Shown here piece after piece: positions 33,620 to 43,344 of a stretch of 64,000 bases of DNA; the first letter of the stretch is position 1, and each line of letters begins with the position of its first letter. The notes beneath the pieces are model-generated. The model saw only the letters and a list, made by a program, of their open reading frames with translations, did not search any database and was not told where the DNA came from. The stretch covers positions 124,001-188,000 of the forward strand of contig JABWBB010000002.1 in the NCBI GenBank assembly GCA_013360675.1. Reading direction: 5' to 3'. Source of the DNA: Phycisphaerales bacterium. Lineage in GTDB: Bacteria; Planctomycetota; Phycisphaerae; Phycisphaerales; UBA1924. Position numbers and translations under genes: made by a program.

Positions 33620-34333
33620 ATGGCGATCGAGATCCTGATTCTGGCGGCGACCCTTGGCACAGGTGATGCCTGCTGTTCGCACTGCGGTAATGGTGTCGGG
33701 TCGCGGGGCGTTTACGCCTCCCTCGCCACCCACGAACGCCAGATTGAAGAGAATGGGCGCGTGTGGCACGGGCTGACCATCAGCAATCAATCCGCGGATC
33801 GGGTCTCTAACCGTGCGCACGCGGCCGCTGCTTATGGCGCGACTTACCAAGCGGGAACCGACGCAGTCGTGGTCGTGGATGGCCTTTTCCCCTTCGAGGG
33901 TGGGGTCAAGGTGGCGGTGAATCCGTGGGAGACCGTCAGTGCCGATCGCGGGGCCAATCACACCACCAACCCCTACCGCAGCGCTCGTCGTAAAGCCGCC
34001 GAGCGGGTTGAACAAGCCCGTCTCGAATGGCTGAAGGAACAGGGTTATGTCGGGGGCGTGCGCACCTTTACGCCAGACCATGTTGCACCCCGCCCTCGGG
34101 CCGAGGAGATCCAGCCCCGCGGCGTGATCGAACTCTCCCCGGAGGTCACCGAGTTCCGCAGCCGTATGCAGGTCAACGCTCAGCCCGCCGGGCCCACCCG
34201 GGTTTCCCGTGACCGTGCTGTGATCCGCGTGATCCCGGCCACGCCCAGCGTCGCCGAAACGCCAGCGCCCGAAGCCCCGACCTCGCCGGTGGCTCATGTC
34301 CGGCCAGATCAAGACAAGCCCATCGGGGCCTGA
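33620..34333 (+). CDS. Protein of unknown function with N-terminal cysteine cluster
   Basis: Function not recognised. The 237-residue product starts with a short hydrophobic stretch (IEILILAATLG) followed by a Cys-rich segment DACCSHCGNG; it could be a weak signal peptide with a lipobox-like cysteine, but this is not a standard lipobox. The middle has a charged helix (ARRKAAERVEQARLEWLKEQ) leading to GYVGGVRTF; the last 60 residues are Pro/Ala-rich and probably disordered. GAGAGG lies seven bases before the ATG at 33620. A rho-independent terminator follows, so it ends a transcription unit. Confidence 0.65.
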   Translation: MAIEILILAATLGTGDACCSHCGNGVGSRGVYASLATHERQIEENGRVWHGLTISNQSADRVSNRAHAAAAYGATYQAGTDAVVVVDGLFPFEGGVKVAVNPWETVSADRGANHTTNPYRSARRKAAERVEQARLEWLKEQGYVGGVRTFTPDHVAPRPRAEEIQPRGVIELSPEVTEFRSRMQVNAQPAGPTRVSRDRAVIRVIPATPSVAETPAPEAPTSPVAHVRPDQDKPIGA

Positions 34334-34367
34334 TTCCGACACGTGCCTTCGATAATCAGGCTGTAAC

Positions 34368-34398
34368 AACCGCGGGCCCATTGGCTCGCGGTTTTTTT
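34368..34398 (+). terminator. Rho-independent terminator
   Basis: An 11-base stem (34368-34378 with 34383-34393, one G-T pair) with loop CATT is followed by a run of seven T (34392-34398, the first two paired). Textbook form, 35 bases after the stop of the gene at 33620. Confidence 0.88.
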
Positions 34399-34542
34399 AT
34401 CGCGTGGAACATCGAGCCTTACTCGTACGCAGTTGGTCTGAGAAAAAACAGGCCCACGAGCAGTGGAAGTGGGCTTCTGAATGACGAATCACCCCGGTGC
34501 CAGCGAAGTTTGAAAATTTCTCCAATACATGCGTACTACCAC

Positions 34543-34570
34543 TTGACCTCTCACCCATTCCGGAGAGAAT
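34543..34570 (+). promoter_or_regulatory. Possible promoter of the PEP-CTERM protein gene
   Basis: TTGACC (34543-34548) and GAGAAT (34565-34570) are 16 bases apart. The -35 box matches five of six consensus positions, the -10 box four. The mRNA would start just before the hairpin at 34585. Confidence 0.35.
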
Positions 34571-34584
34571 GCCGTCAGGAGATT

Positions 34585-34614
34585 CTGGCGTTGGTGATTC
34601 CGCCCCAACGCCAG
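34585..34614 (+). repeat. Perfect inverted repeat in the leader of the PEP-CTERM gene
   Basis: CTGGCGTTGG (34585-34594) and CCAACGCCAG (34605-34614) are exact complements with a ten-base loop; an A-T pair extends the stem. There is no T run after it, and it ends 39 bases before the ATG, so an mRNA-stabilising hairpin or a regulator-binding site is more likely than a terminator. Confidence 0.6.
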
Positions 34615-34653
34615 AGATGAGAGAGACGGCGGTCTGAGTCTGGAGAGAGAGAC

Positions 34654-35331
34654 ATGCGCTCATTCAGCGCCCGGTTGTCGTTTGGCCTTGTCGCATGCGG
34701 CCTGCTCGCGGCAACCAGCCAGGGTTCGATCCTCAGCACGGGCACGCACCTGCTCGGGAACCATCCCGACGGGGCGGCACGCCCCCCGCTCTACGGCCTG
34801 CGTCTCGATGAGATGTACAACGCCACCGCCGGGCACGACATCTTCACCTTTGACTTCGAGCATGCCAGCTCACTGATGCAGTTGACCTATACGGGTTCGT
34901 CGATCCGAATCTTTGGTGTGGCGTGGGGTGGGCGCGATACGGGCGGGGCCTACGCCGCCGATGCCTACCTGGGGCTGTACACCATCGATTTCACCTATGC
35001 CTTGGGCGTCATGGGCGTCCCCAGCGATGACGACATCTGGGTGAACGCCGCCAATCAGGCCAACAGTGGCACGATCACCACCCCCCTGGGCCACACCAAG
35101 GTGCTCACCGACGAACGAGGCTCGCATGCCTACTCGTTCCGGCTGGGCAACGAAAACAACGATCTGGGCCATCGTGGCTTCACGGGGATCTCAGGCTGGG
35201 GTTGGCTGCGCGTGGATGGAGTCCACACCGACTACCAGGACTGGATCTTCCGGGTCGTACCCGCCCCGGGCCCTGTCGCGTTGGCCATGGTCGGCCTGGT
35301 CGCCGCCGCCCGCCGGCGTCGCCAGGATTGA
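34654..35331 (+). CDS. PEP-CTERM-type sorted surface protein
   Basis: A 225-residue exported protein. It has an N-terminal signal peptide (RLSFGLVACGLLAATSQG), a beta-rich secreted domain without recognised motifs, and a C-terminal sorting tail: VVPAPGPVALAMVGLVAAARRRR, split as the PAPG form of the PEP motif, one membrane helix and a basic end. Such tails are processed by exosortases, so an exosortase and often polysaccharide genes are expected elsewhere in the genome. GAGAGAGA lies before the ATG. The function of the secreted domain is unknown. Confidence 0.85.
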   Translation: MRSFSARLSFGLVACGLLAATSQGSILSTGTHLLGNHPDGAARPPLYGLRLDEMYNATAGHDIFTFDFEHASSLMQLTYTGSSIRIFGVAWGGRDTGGAYAADAYLGLYTIDFTYALGVMGVPSDDDIWVNAANQANSGTITTPLGHTKVLTDERGSHAYSFRLGNENNDLGHRGFTGISGWGWLRVDGVHTDYQDWIFRVVPAPGPVALAMVGLVAAARRRRQD

Positions 35332-35435
35332 CGATTCCTCCATGAGGGGATGTCCGGAGTCGGGTCTCAACTGGTGCCTTCAATGCTCACCCACGGGCGG
35401 CGTCTCCGGCTCCGGGGCGTCACCCGTGGGCGACA

Positions 35436-35464
35436 TTGTCAATAGGCGATGAGCGGCGTACCGT
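35436..35464 (+). promoter_or_regulatory. Possible promoter of tRNA-Tyr
   Basis: TTGTCA (35436-35441) and TACCGT (35459-35464) are 17 bases apart and lie 38 bases before the mature tRNA. The -35 box is good, the -10 box weak. Confidence 0.35.
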
Positions 35465-35502
35465 ATGGCCCTCCACGGGCTCCCAAGCCCGTTGAGGACC
35501 CT

Positions 35503-35585
35503 GGGCGTGTGCCGGAGTGGCCAAACGGGGCAGACTGTAAATCTGTTGGCGAAAGCCTTCGGGGGTTCGAATCCCTCCGCGCCCA
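35503..35585 (+). tRNA. tRNA-Tyr (anticodon GTA)
   Basis: An 83-base class II tRNA: acceptor GGGCGTG/CGCGCCC (one T-G pair), anticodon stem GCAGA/TCTGT with loop CTGTAAA (anticodon GTA), a long variable arm typical of bacterial tRNA-Tyr, T loop TTCGAAT and discriminator A. CCA is not encoded. Confidence 0.95.
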
Positions 35586-35668
35586 CTTGTGTCTGAGCGG
35601 ATGAAACCGGCCTGAGCCGACGCGACTATCGCGACGGGCTTGGGCCGGAACCGCATCGGCGAGGGCTC

Positions 35669-37435
35669 ATGGCCGCCAGCGATGCGATCACCCGAATGAA
35701 TGCCCTGGTCGCTGAGGGCCGACTTGCGGAAGCCGCACAGATTGCTCAGCAGCCGATCGGCGATCCACGCGTAGACGCCGAACTCAAGAACCTCGGGGCC
35801 CTGATCAACTTGCGGATGGGGGATCTGGCCGCCGCGATCGCAAGCGGCGAAGAGGCGACGCGCCTTTCGCCCGATATGGCCTCCTACCAGGTGAATCTGG
35901 CTCGCCTGCACGCGATGGCCTCGCACTGGGACGAGGCTATTGCCCGCTGCGAAGAGGCCATACGCCTGGCGCCCGCCTTTGGCGATGCCCACGCCCTCTT
36001 GTGCGAGACGCTGCTTGCCTGCGGGCGTGCTGGGGCCGCGATCGAGCGAGCGGATGCGGCCCTGAGCCTGATTCCCAAGGATCCCGCGATCCATTTCGTG
36101 CGTGCCCAGGCGCTCCGCAATGTCGGACGGGCCTCTGAAGCGATCGCCGGCTTTGAGGCGCTGACCCTGCTCACGCCATCGGACGACCGGGCGATCTCGG
36201 CTCTGGCGGGCGCCACGCTCTACGACTCGTCACGATCGCCCCAGCACGTGACCGAGATGCACCGTCGCTATGCACGTGCCGTGCAGCGGTTTCATCCGTG
36301 CACGCCGCTGCCCCGCGAGCCACGGCCCGATCACCTGCCGCTGCGTGTGGGGCTGGTCTCTGGCGACATTCGCGCCCACAGTGTCTCGTTCTTTCTCGAG
36401 AGCCTGCTTGTCGGCGCAGACCGATCGACGATCACTCTCCACGCCTACGCGACCGATGCCCGGCGCGACATCATCACCGAACGCCTCAGCGCCCGATTCG
36501 AGACATGGTGCTGCATCGAAGGGTGGAGCGCCGACGCCGCCGCCAAACGGATTCGCGAAGACCAGATCGATGTACTCATCGATCTCTCCGGGCATACGCG
36601 TGGGTCGCGGCTGGACGTTTTCCGTCGCCGCCCAGCCCCGGTGCAGGCTACCTATCTGGGCTATCCCGCCACGACCGGGTTGCCCTCGATCGGCTGGCGC
36701 ATCGTCGATTCGCTCACCGATCCTCCGGGGCTCAGCGATACGCTCTGCGTCGAGCGGCTGGTCCGGCTCGACCCTTGCTTTCTGTGCTATACCCCACCGG
36801 CAGACGCACCCCAGCCCCAGCGAGCCCCCGTCAGCCCGCCAACCTTTGGTTCATTCAACGCGTTGGCCAAACTGAGCGACGCCTGCGTGCAACTCTGGGC
36901 GGGCGTGCTCAAGGCGTGCCCCGACGCTCGATTGAGACTCAAGTCGATCGCACTGATGGATCCGTTGATCGGCCGCGATGTCGCCTCTCGCTTCGAACGC
37001 TGCGGCGTCAACCCCTCGCGCATCGAAAGCATCGGCTGGAATACCAGCATGCAGGATCATCTGGCCTTGTATCACGGGGTCGATGTGGCGCTCGATACCA
37101 CGCCCTACGGCGGGACGACCACCACGTGCGAAGCCCTCTGGATGGGCGTGCCCGTGGTCACGCTCGCCGGTCCCTCGCATGCCTCGCGCGTGGGTGCGTC
37201 CTTGCTCGCGAATGTTGGGCTTGCCAATCTCGTCGCCCGCGACCACGATGAGTTTGTCCATGCCGCACGAGACCTCATGTTGGATATGCCACGCCGACAC
37301 GGCCTGAGGCACACGCTCCGCGAGACCATGCGTACATCGCCCCTCTGCGACACCGAGGGTTTCAGCCGTCGCTTTGAGGCGATGATCCGCGATCTCTGGT
37401 CACGGCGGGACGAAGGGGTTGTACCCCCGGCCTAG
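35669..37435 (+). CDS. TPR protein with GT41 (O-GlcNAc transferase/SPINDLY-like) domain
   Basis: Residues 1-175 are tetratricopeptide repeats (ELKNLGALINLRMGDLAAAI, then WDEAIARCEEAIRLAPAFGD). The catalytic part follows: RVGLVSGDIRAHSV, then IDVLIDLSGHTRGSRLDVF, PVQATYLGYPATTG, FGSFNALAKLS and DTTPYGGTTTTCEALWMGVP, all landmark segments of the GT41 family in order. These enzymes transfer a sugar from a nucleotide donor to Ser/Thr of proteins; bacterial members act on various protein targets, and the substrate here is unknown. The C-terminal stop overlaps the convergent pyrophosphatase stop by four bases. The gene stands alone after tRNA-Tyr. Confidence 0.88.
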   Translation: MAASDAITRMNALVAEGRLAEAAQIAQQPIGDPRVDAELKNLGALINLRMGDLAAAIASGEEATRLSPDMASYQVNLARLHAMASHWDEAIARCEEAIRLAPAFGDAHALLCETLLACGRAGAAIERADAALSLIPKDPAIHFVRAQALRNVGRASEAIAGFEALTLLTPSDDRAISALAGATLYDSSRSPQHVTEMHRRYARAVQRFHPCTPLPREPRPDHLPLRVGLVSGDIRAHSVSFFLESLLVGADRSTITLHAYATDARRDIITERLSARFETWCCIEGWSADAAAKRIREDQIDVLIDLSGHTRGSRLDVFRRRPAPVQATYLGYPATTGLPSIGWRIVDSLTDPPGLSDTLCVERLVRLDPCFLCYTPPADAPQPQRAPVSPPTFGSFNALAKLSDACVQLWAGVLKACPDARLRLKSIALMDPLIGRDVASRFERCGVNPSRIESIGWNTSMQDHLALYHGVDVALDTTPYGGTTTTCEALWMGVPVVTLAGPSHASRVGASLLANVGLANLVARDHDEFVHAARDLMLDMPRRHGLRHTLRETMRTSPLCDTEGFSRRFEAMIRDLWSRRDEGVVPPA

Positions 37436-40191
37436 TTCAGCCCGATCAAGCCGCCCAGCGAAGGGGCGAACTTGACGACAAAGCCCGCCGCCACAACCGA
37501 GACGATCGAGATCAGTTTAATCAGGATGTTGAGGCTGGGCCCCGACGTGTCCTTGAAGGGATCGCCCACGGTATCGCCCACGACCGTGGCCTTGTGGTCG
37601 TCCGAGCCCTTGCCGTAGACGATCGCGCTGCCCTTGCCCGTGCGCCGCAGTTCCTCGGCCCGGGCCAGGATCGTGTCGCGGATCTCTTCGGGAAGGCGAT
37701 CGCGTGCGGCGGCGTTGTCCAGCACGTGGTCCGCGCTCATCTTGCCGTACGACTCGATCAGCTTCTTGGCGTTGTCCCACGCGCCGCCGGCATTGGCCAT
37801 GAAGACCGCCACCGCGAACCCGCTCGTCAGTCCGCCCGCCAGCAGCCCCAGCACGCCGGGGACATCCAGCAGCACGCCCACCAGCACCGGCACGGCGATG
37901 GCCAGCAGCGAGGGCACGATCATCTCGCGCTGCGCACCGGCCGTCGAGATCGCCACGCACCGCGCATAGTCCGGATACTCAACCCCTTCGTGCTCGATGC
38001 GCTTGGGCCATTGTTCGGGGTCGGCGATCTCGGCATCGCTCATGCCCTTGTCGCGCAGCGCCCGTCGGATCAGCGCAAACTGGCGACGGCATTCGTTCAT
38101 CATCGCATAGGCCGCCCGGCCCACGGCGTTCATCGTGAGCGCACAGAACAGGAAGGTGAGCATGACGCCCATGAAAAGCCCGCCCAGCACGCGGGGGTTG
38201 GTCAGCGTCACGTCGTAATAGGTCAGCACCTGCTCGATCGTCGCTGTGCGCATGGGCGCCAGTCGCAGCTCATACTCGTGTTCGTGCCCGCCGTGCGGCA
38301 CGACGATCCGCGCAACATACACATCGTTGTGTCCGTGCTCTTCGTCGGGCTTGAGGAGCGCAAAGGACTGCCCGGCCTTCACTGTTTCGGCGAAGTGCAG
38401 CTCGCCCGTCAGTTGCGAACGATCGGCGATGATGCCGCCGTCATAACCGGCCTTGTTGCCCATCTCGTCGCGCAGCACAATGGCAAAGCGACGGGCACCC
38501 AGGTATTGCGCGTACGAACGATCCTCGGCGAGGCCGGGGGGGGCGGTGGCCACCATCGCCTGCTGCACCGCCTGGTGGTGCAACTGCTCGTGCACGATCT
38601 GCACGTACGACGCCAGCAGCGCCAGCGCCGTGAGCGCGGCCGAACCAATGGCAAAGCCCTTACCTGTCGCCGCGGTCGTATTGCCCAGCGAATCGAGCAT
38701 GTCGGTGCGCTGACGCACCGCGGGCGGCTGGCCCGACATCTCGGCGTTGCCCCCCGCGTTGTCGGCGATCGGGCCGTACGCGTCGGTCGCCAGTGTGATA
38801 CCCAGCGTGCTGAGCATGCCCACGGCGGCGATGGCCACGCCATAGAGCCCCAGCAGCATGCTCTCGTTGCCGCCCGCGGAGATGAATGCCACAAGGATTG
38901 CGACTACGACGGCCAGGAGCGAGGCCCACGTGCTCTTCATCCCCTCGGCGATGCCGGCGATGATGACCGTCGCGGGGCCCGTCAGAGCCTGCTGAGCGAT
39001 GCGTCGGGTGGGGGCGTGCTCGTAACTCGTGCAGTATTCGGTCCACTGGGCGATGACCAGCCCGCAGACAAGGCCCGCCGTGATGGCCAGGCCCAGCCGC
39101 CACCAGATGATCCCGGCACCCGCGGCGACCGAGGTCGGCCCCATCAGCAGGTAGGGCACGAGGAACGCCGCGACCGCGATGATCACCGAGGCGAGGTACA
39201 CGCCCCCGTGCAGCGATTTGAGCAACTGGCCGAAGGTCGCGTCTTCACGCGTCCGCACCGAGTAGATCCCCACGATCGATGCGAGAATGCCAAAGCCCGC
39301 CAGCGCAATCGGTGCCGCGGCGAGCAGCATGCCCAGCTTCAGGCGAACGCCCTCTCCCAGGTCGTGCATCGCAAAGGCCGCCGCGGCCCCCAGCGCGATC
39401 GAGGCCATGATCGAGCCGTAGTACGACTCGTAGAGGTCCGCGCCCATGCCGGCCACATCACCCACGTTGTCGCCCACGTTGTCGGCAATGGTGGCGGGGT
39501 TGCGAGGATCATCCTCGGGAATGCCAGCTTCGACCTTGCCCACCAGGTCAGCGCCGACATCGGCCGCTTTGGTGTAGATACCGCCGCCCACGCGGGCGAA
39601 GAGCGCCTGTGTCGACGCCCCCATGCCGAATGAGAGCATGACCGTCGTCATCGCGAGAATCACGCTGTCGTCGCTGGGGAGCAAGCCCCATTTCTGCCCG
39701 AAGCGGCTGAGCACGAAGAACCAGAATGACACGTCCAGCAGCGCAAAGCCCACGACGTTCAAGCCCATGACCGCGCCCGCGCGGAAGGCTACCTGCAGCC
39801 CTTCATTGAGTGACTGCTTGGCCGCCGCCGTGGTCCGCGCCGAAGCCGACGTGGCCATCCGCATGCCGAACCAGCCGCACAAGCCCGACAAGAAACCAGC
39901 CAGCGGCACGCCGATCATGGTCAGTTTCGGCTGCAACCCGGCTATCCACAGCAGTGCGAGCAGCCCCACCAGGCCGATAAAGACCATGAAGACCACGCGG
40001 TATTGGCGGGCGAGGTAGGCCATGGCCCCTGCGCGAACCGCCGCCGCGATCCGGATCATCTCCGCGTCGCCCTCGCTGCGCTTCAGCACCGAGCTCTGGA
40101 GCACGCGGGCCGTGAGCAATGCGGCCACCGCGGCGATGGGCGCGAGGTAATACAGGTTCGGGATATCCAACGCGAGTGAAGAAAAGCCCAT
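37432..40191 (-). CDS. hppA: K+-dependent membrane-bound pyrophosphatase (ion pump) with large external insertion
   Basis: Polytopic pump that couples pyrophosphate hydrolysis to H+ or Na+ export. Catalytic motifs are intact: [41 protein letters not shown] and [25 protein letters not shown] (about residue 502) has Ala where K+-independent enzymes have Lys, which predicts K+ dependence. Na+ against H+ specificity cannot be settled by eye. At 919 residues it is well over the usual 650-750; the excess is mostly an insertion at about residues 527-655, between two membrane helices, with His-rich segments ([24 protein letters not shown]). It lies 83 bases downstream of a second, divergent pyrophosphatase and probably shares its mRNA. 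Confidence 0.92.
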   Translation of the reverse strand: MGFSSLALDIPNLYYLAPIAAVAALLTARVLQSSVLKRSEGDAEMIRIAAAVRAGAMAYLARQYRVVFMVFIGLVGLLALLWIAGLQPKLTMIGVPLAGFLSGLCGWFGMRMATSASARTTAAAKQSLNEGLQVAFRAGAVMGLNVVGFALLDVSFWFFVLSRFGQKWGLLPSDDSVILAMTTVMLSFGMGASTQALFARVGGGIYTKAADVGADLVGKVEAGIPEDDPRNPATIADNVGDNVGDVAGMGADLYESYYGSIMASIALGAAAAFAMHDLGEGVRLKLGMLLAAAPIALAGFGILASIVGIYSVRTREDATFGQLLKSLHGGVYLASVIIAVAAFLVPYLLMGPTSVAAGAGIIWWRLGLAITAGLVCGLVIAQWTEYCTSYEHAPTRRIAQQALTGPATVIIAGIAEGMKSTWASLLAVVVAILVAFISAGGNESMLLGLYGVAIAAVGMLSTLGITLATDAYGPIADNAGGNAEMSGQPPAVRQRTDMLDSLGNTTAATGKGFAIGSAALTALALLASYVQIVHEQLHHQAVQQAMVATAPPGLAEDRSYAQYLGARRFAIVLRDEMGNKAGYDGGIIADRSQLTGELHFAETVKAGQSFALLKPDEEHGHNDVYVARIVVPHGGHEHEYELRLAPMRTATIEQVLTYYDVTLTNPRVLGGLFMGVMLTFLFCALTMNAVGRAAYAMMNECRRQFALIRRALRDKGMSDAEIADPEQWPKRIEHEGVEYPDYARCVAISTAGAQREMIVPSLLAIAVPVLVGVLLDVPGVLGLLAGGLTSGFAVAVFMANAGGAWDNAKKLIESYGKMSADHVLDNAAARDRLPEEIRDTILARAEELRRTGKGSAIVYGKGSDDHKATVVGDTVGDPFKDTSGPSLNILIKLISIVSVVAAGFVVKFAPSLGGLIGLN

Positions 40192-40274
40192 ATGCGGCCT
40201 CCTTCCCCGCCTCGAACAGCGGGGGATGGTGGTGAATCACGCGAGCGGCAGATCCATCGCGACGCCGACTCTGC

Positions 40275-42857
40275 TTAGCCTTGCTTCGCAGCGCCTGTAC
40301 GACCAATCTGCATGCCGTAGAACGAGCGGTAGATGAAGAAGACCGAAACGCCCATGAACAGCGCGGCGAGGACGTGCGTGAAGAACGTCCCCTTGCTCGC
40401 CTGCAGCGAGATGGCCAGCTCGACGGCGAGCAGGCCAAAGAGCGTGCAGAACTTGATCACGGGGTTCATCGCGACCGAACTCGTGTCCTTGAAGGGATCG
40501 CCGACCGTATCGCCCACGACCGTGGCCGCGTGCAGATCGGTGCCCTTGGCCTTGAGTTCCGTCTCGACGATCTTCTTGGCGTTGTCCCACGCGCCGCCGG
40601 CGTTGGCCATGAAGATGGCCTGGAAGAGCCCGAAGAGCGCGGTCGAGACCAGGAAGCCGATGAAGAAGTACGCCTCGTAGAAGGCGAACGCCAGCGTCGC
40701 GAACAGCACCCCCAGGAAGATGTTGAACATCCCCTGCTGGGCATATCGCGTGCAGATATCGACAACCTTGCGGCTGTCCTCGACGCTCGCGCGGGTCGAC
40801 CCGTCGAGCTTGATGTTCTGCTTGATGAACTCGACCGCGCGATACGCGCCCGTCGACACCGCCTGGATGCTCGCGCCCGTGAACCAGTAGATGATGCAGC
40901 CGCCGGCCATCAGGCCCAGCAGGAAGGGCGGGTGCAGCAGGCTCAGCTTGTCCAGGTTGAGTTCGAGCCCGTGCGTCAGTCCCACGATCAACGCGAAGAT
41001 CATCGTGGTGGCGCCCACGACCGCCGTGCCGATCAGCACCGGTTTGGCCGTGGCCTTGAAGGTGTTGCCAGCGCCGTCGTTCTCTTCGAGGAACGCTTTG
41101 CCCTTCTCGAAGTCGGGCGTGAAGCCAAAGTCCTTCTGCACCTCGTCCTTGATCCCGGGCACCGATTCGATCATCGAGAGTTCAAAGACGCTCTGCGCGT
41201 TGTCGGTCACGGGTCCGTAGCTGTCGACGGCAATGGTGACCGGACCCATCCCCAGGAAGCCGAACGCCACCAGGCCAAACGAGAAGACCGCCGGGGCCAC
41301 CATGATGGCGCCCAGGGTCGCGCCGTCGGCGTTGGGCAGGCCGGAGAACCAGTAGGCCCCGCCCATCAGGACCATGATCGCCATGCCCAGCCAGTAGGCC
41401 GAGAAGTTGCCCGCGACCAGCCCCGACAGGATGTTGAGGCTCGCCCCGCCCTGCTCGCTGCTGGTGACGACCTCGCGCACGTGGCGGCTCTGGGTCGAGG
41501 TGAAGACCTTGACCAACTCGGGGATGATCGCCCCCGCCGCCGTGCCGCAGGTAATGATCGATGAGAGCTTCCACCACAGTGTCGAGTCGCCGTTGATCAC
41601 GGGGATGAGCACGTAACTCACGATGAACGTCAGCACGATGGAGATGAACGAGGTGATGAAGACCAGCGAGGTCAGCGGCTTCTCAAAGTCCATGTGCGGG
41701 GCCAGGGCGTACTTGGCCTTGGCGATGACGTGGTTGACGAAGTAGGCCATGGCCGAGGCGATCACCATGATGATGCGCATCACAAAGAGCCAGACGAGCA
41801 ACTGCACCTGCACGCTCTGGAACTCGGGGCCGGCCGTCTTCTCGTTGATCGCCAGCATGATGAAGGTGATGAGCGCCACGCCCGTCACGCCGTAGGTCTC
41901 GAACCCGTCGGCGCTGGGGCCCACGCTGTCGCCGGCGTTGTCGCCCACGCAGTCGGCGATGACGCCCGGGTTGCGCGCGTCGTCTTCCTTGATCTTGAAG
42001 ACGATCTTCATGAGGTCCGAGCCGATGTCGGCAATCTTGGTGAAGATGCCGCCGGCGATGCGCAGCGCCGCGGCGCCCAGCGATTCACCGATCGCAAAGC
42101 CGATGAAGCACTTGCCCGCGAGGTCGCTGGGCAGGAAGAGCAGGATGATGAGCATCAGCAGCAGTTCGACGCTGATGAGCGCCATGCCGATGCTCATGCC
42201 CGCCTTGAGCGGGATGTCATAGCAGGGCCAGGGCTTCCCTCGCAGCGACGCGAACGCCGCGCGGCTGTTGGCGAAGGTGTTCACCCGGATCCCGAACCAT
42301 GCCACGCCGTACGACCCGGCAATGCCCACCAGCGAGAAGAACAGGATGATCCCCACCTGCGTGAAGGGCAGTCCGGTTGTCCCGTCGAGGTTGTGAGCGA
42401 GGAACCCGAAGTAGAAAACCATCGCCGCGCCGACAAAGGCCCACAGGATCATCAGGAACTTGCCCTGACGCAGCAGGTAGGTTTTGCAGGTTTCGTAGAT
42501 CAGTTCGCTGATCTCGAGCATGCTCTTGTGCACGCTCATGTTCTTGAGCTGCGAATAAATCACGCCGGCGAAGAACAGGCCCAGGATGCAGACCACGATC
42601 CCGCCCAGCAGCAGCGTGTGCCCGCTCAACCCGCCCAGGAACGAGACCTTCACGGTCTGGTTCTTGAAATCGGGCATGACGAGGTTGAGTTCGCCTCCGC
42701 TGTGCGTCTGCGCCTTCGGGGCGGCCTCGGCGAGAGCGCTCCCGGCCGTCTCCATCGCGCCTTGAAGGTCCTGCGCCAAGGCGCTGGGGGTGAAGGTCGA
42801 GAGAAGCGCGATCAGCCCGAGGGTGATGATCGTGCCCAGACGTGTCGTTGACAGCAC
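40275..42857 (-). CDS. Divergent K+-independent membrane-bound pyrophosphatase
   Basis: Second membrane pyrophosphatase, 860 residues. Motifs are present in altered form: [35 protein letters not shown] and [25 protein letters not shown] (about residue 595) has Lys at the position that marks K+-independent pumps. It begins with a signal-like hydrophobic segment (LGTIITLGLIALLSTF ending ALAQ) and a 50-residue external stretch before the first pump helix, which is unusual. The GTG at 42857 is chosen because GGAGG lies seven bases upstream and it begins this signal; the longer frame upstream is Cys-rich and unlikely. The overall divergence fits the group of Na+-regulated, H+-transporting pyrophosphatases described from Chlorobium, an inference from pattern only. 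Confidence 0.88.
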   Translation of the reverse strand: MLSTTRLGTIITLGLIALLSTFTPSALAQDLQGAMETAGSALAEAAPKAQTHSGGELNLVMPDFKNQTVKVSFLGGLSGHTLLLGGIVVCILGLFFAGVIYSQLKNMSVHKSMLEISELIYETCKTYLLRQGKFLMILWAFVGAAMVFYFGFLAHNLDGTTGLPFTQVGIILFFSLVGIAGSYGVAWFGIRVNTFANSRAAFASLRGKPWPCYDIPLKAGMSIGMALISVELLLMLIILLFLPSDLAGKCFIGFAIGESLGAAALRIAGGIFTKIADIGSDLMKIVFKIKEDDARNPGVIADCVGDNAGDSVGPSADGFETYGVTGVALITFIMLAINEKTAGPEFQSVQVQLLVWLFVMRIIMVIASAMAYFVNHVIAKAKYALAPHMDFEKPLTSLVFITSFISIVLTFIVSYVLIPVINGDSTLWWKLSSIITCGTAAGAIIPELVKVFTSTQSRHVREVVTSSEQGGASLNILSGLVAGNFSAYWLGMAIMVLMGGAYWFSGLPNADGATLGAIMVAPAVFSFGLVAFGFLGMGPVTIAVDSYGPVTDNAQSVFELSMIESVPGIKDEVQKDFGFTPDFEKGKAFLEENDGAGNTFKATAKPVLIGTAVVGATTMIFALIVGLTHGLELNLDKLSLLHPPFLLGLMAGGCIIYWFTGASIQAVSTGAYRAVEFIKQNIKLDGSTRASVEDSRKVVDICTRYAQQGMFNIFLGVLFATLAFAFYEAYFFIGFLVSTALFGLFQAIFMANAGGAWDNAKKIVETELKAKGTDLHAATVVGDTVGDPFKDTSSVAMNPVIKFCTLFGLLAVELAISLQASKGTFFTHVLAALFMGVSVFFIYRSFYGMQIGRTGAAKQG

Positions 42858-43044
42858 GCGGTAGCCTCCGATTGCCTGATCAGGAGAAGCGACCCCTTCG
42901 ACGCAGCATCGCACGCGCGACGAGAAGTGAGGCCGCAGAAATGAATTGTCCGTACACCCACACGAAGCACAACGCCCGGGCACGATACCACGAGCCGGGC
43001 GTCGCGGCATGACCGTCCGAGCACGTGGGCCAGGGGCCCCGTGC

Positions 43045-43242
43045 TCAGGCGGGCATCGATTCTTCCTTAATGCGACGCGCCACGCTCTTGCGGGCCGCGC
43101 GACGGCGACGCTCCGAGGGCTTCTCGAAGAACTCCTTGCGACGGATGTCCTTGGTCAGGCCCTCGCGCTCGCACAGTTTCTTGAACCGCTTGAGCATCTG
43201 CTCGGTCGACTCGCCGCTTCGCGCCTTCACACGGATCGCCAT
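43045..43242 (-). CDS. rpsU: 30S ribosomal protein S21
   Basis: A 65-residue basic protein, MAIRVKARSGESTEQMLKRF onward, with FEKPSERRRRAARKS, the classic S21 (bS21) sequence. Part of the 30S platform near the 3' end of 16S rRNA, needed for initiation. It is read from its own reverse-strand promoter and leader, upstream of the pyrophosphatase pair but 187 bases from it, so probably a separate unit. Confidence 0.95.
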   Translation of the reverse strand: MAIRVKARSGESTEQMLKRFKKLCEREGLTKDIRRKEFFEKPSERRRRAARKSVARRIKEESMPA

Positions 43243-43272
43243 GCACGCCCTCTTCTCTGACTAAGTACAAGC

Positions 43273-43292
43273 CCGGCCTCGGGAGAGGCCGG
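43273..43292 (-). promoter_or_regulatory. Hairpin in the rpsU leader
   Basis: CCGGCCTC (43273-43280) and GAGGCCGG (43285-43292) form a perfect eight-pair GC-rich stem with a four-base loop, 31 bases before the rpsU start codon. It has no T run. It may control S21 translation or mRNA stability; this is inference. Confidence 0.45.
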
Positions 43293-43344
43293 CGCGTTCC
43301 AAACAGACTACCCCCCGGCCCGACAAGGGTCCGGTGGGGTCCAA

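Larger units (their letters stand above)
34334..34653. other. Intergenic region with terminator, possible promoter and leader hairpin
   Basis: The only gap above 300 bases. It holds the terminator at 34368-34398, a possible promoter at 34543-34570 and an inverted repeat at 34585-34614 in what would be the leader of the PEP-CTERM gene. Base composition between 34400 and 34560 is lower in GC than the surrounding genes and no plausible coding frame is seen. Confidence 0.6.

Noticed and set aside
42858-43010. N-terminal extension of the divergent pyrophosphatase
   Set aside because: The extension is Cys/Arg-rich and unconserved in type; GTG 42857 with GGAGG and a signal-like helix is the natural start.
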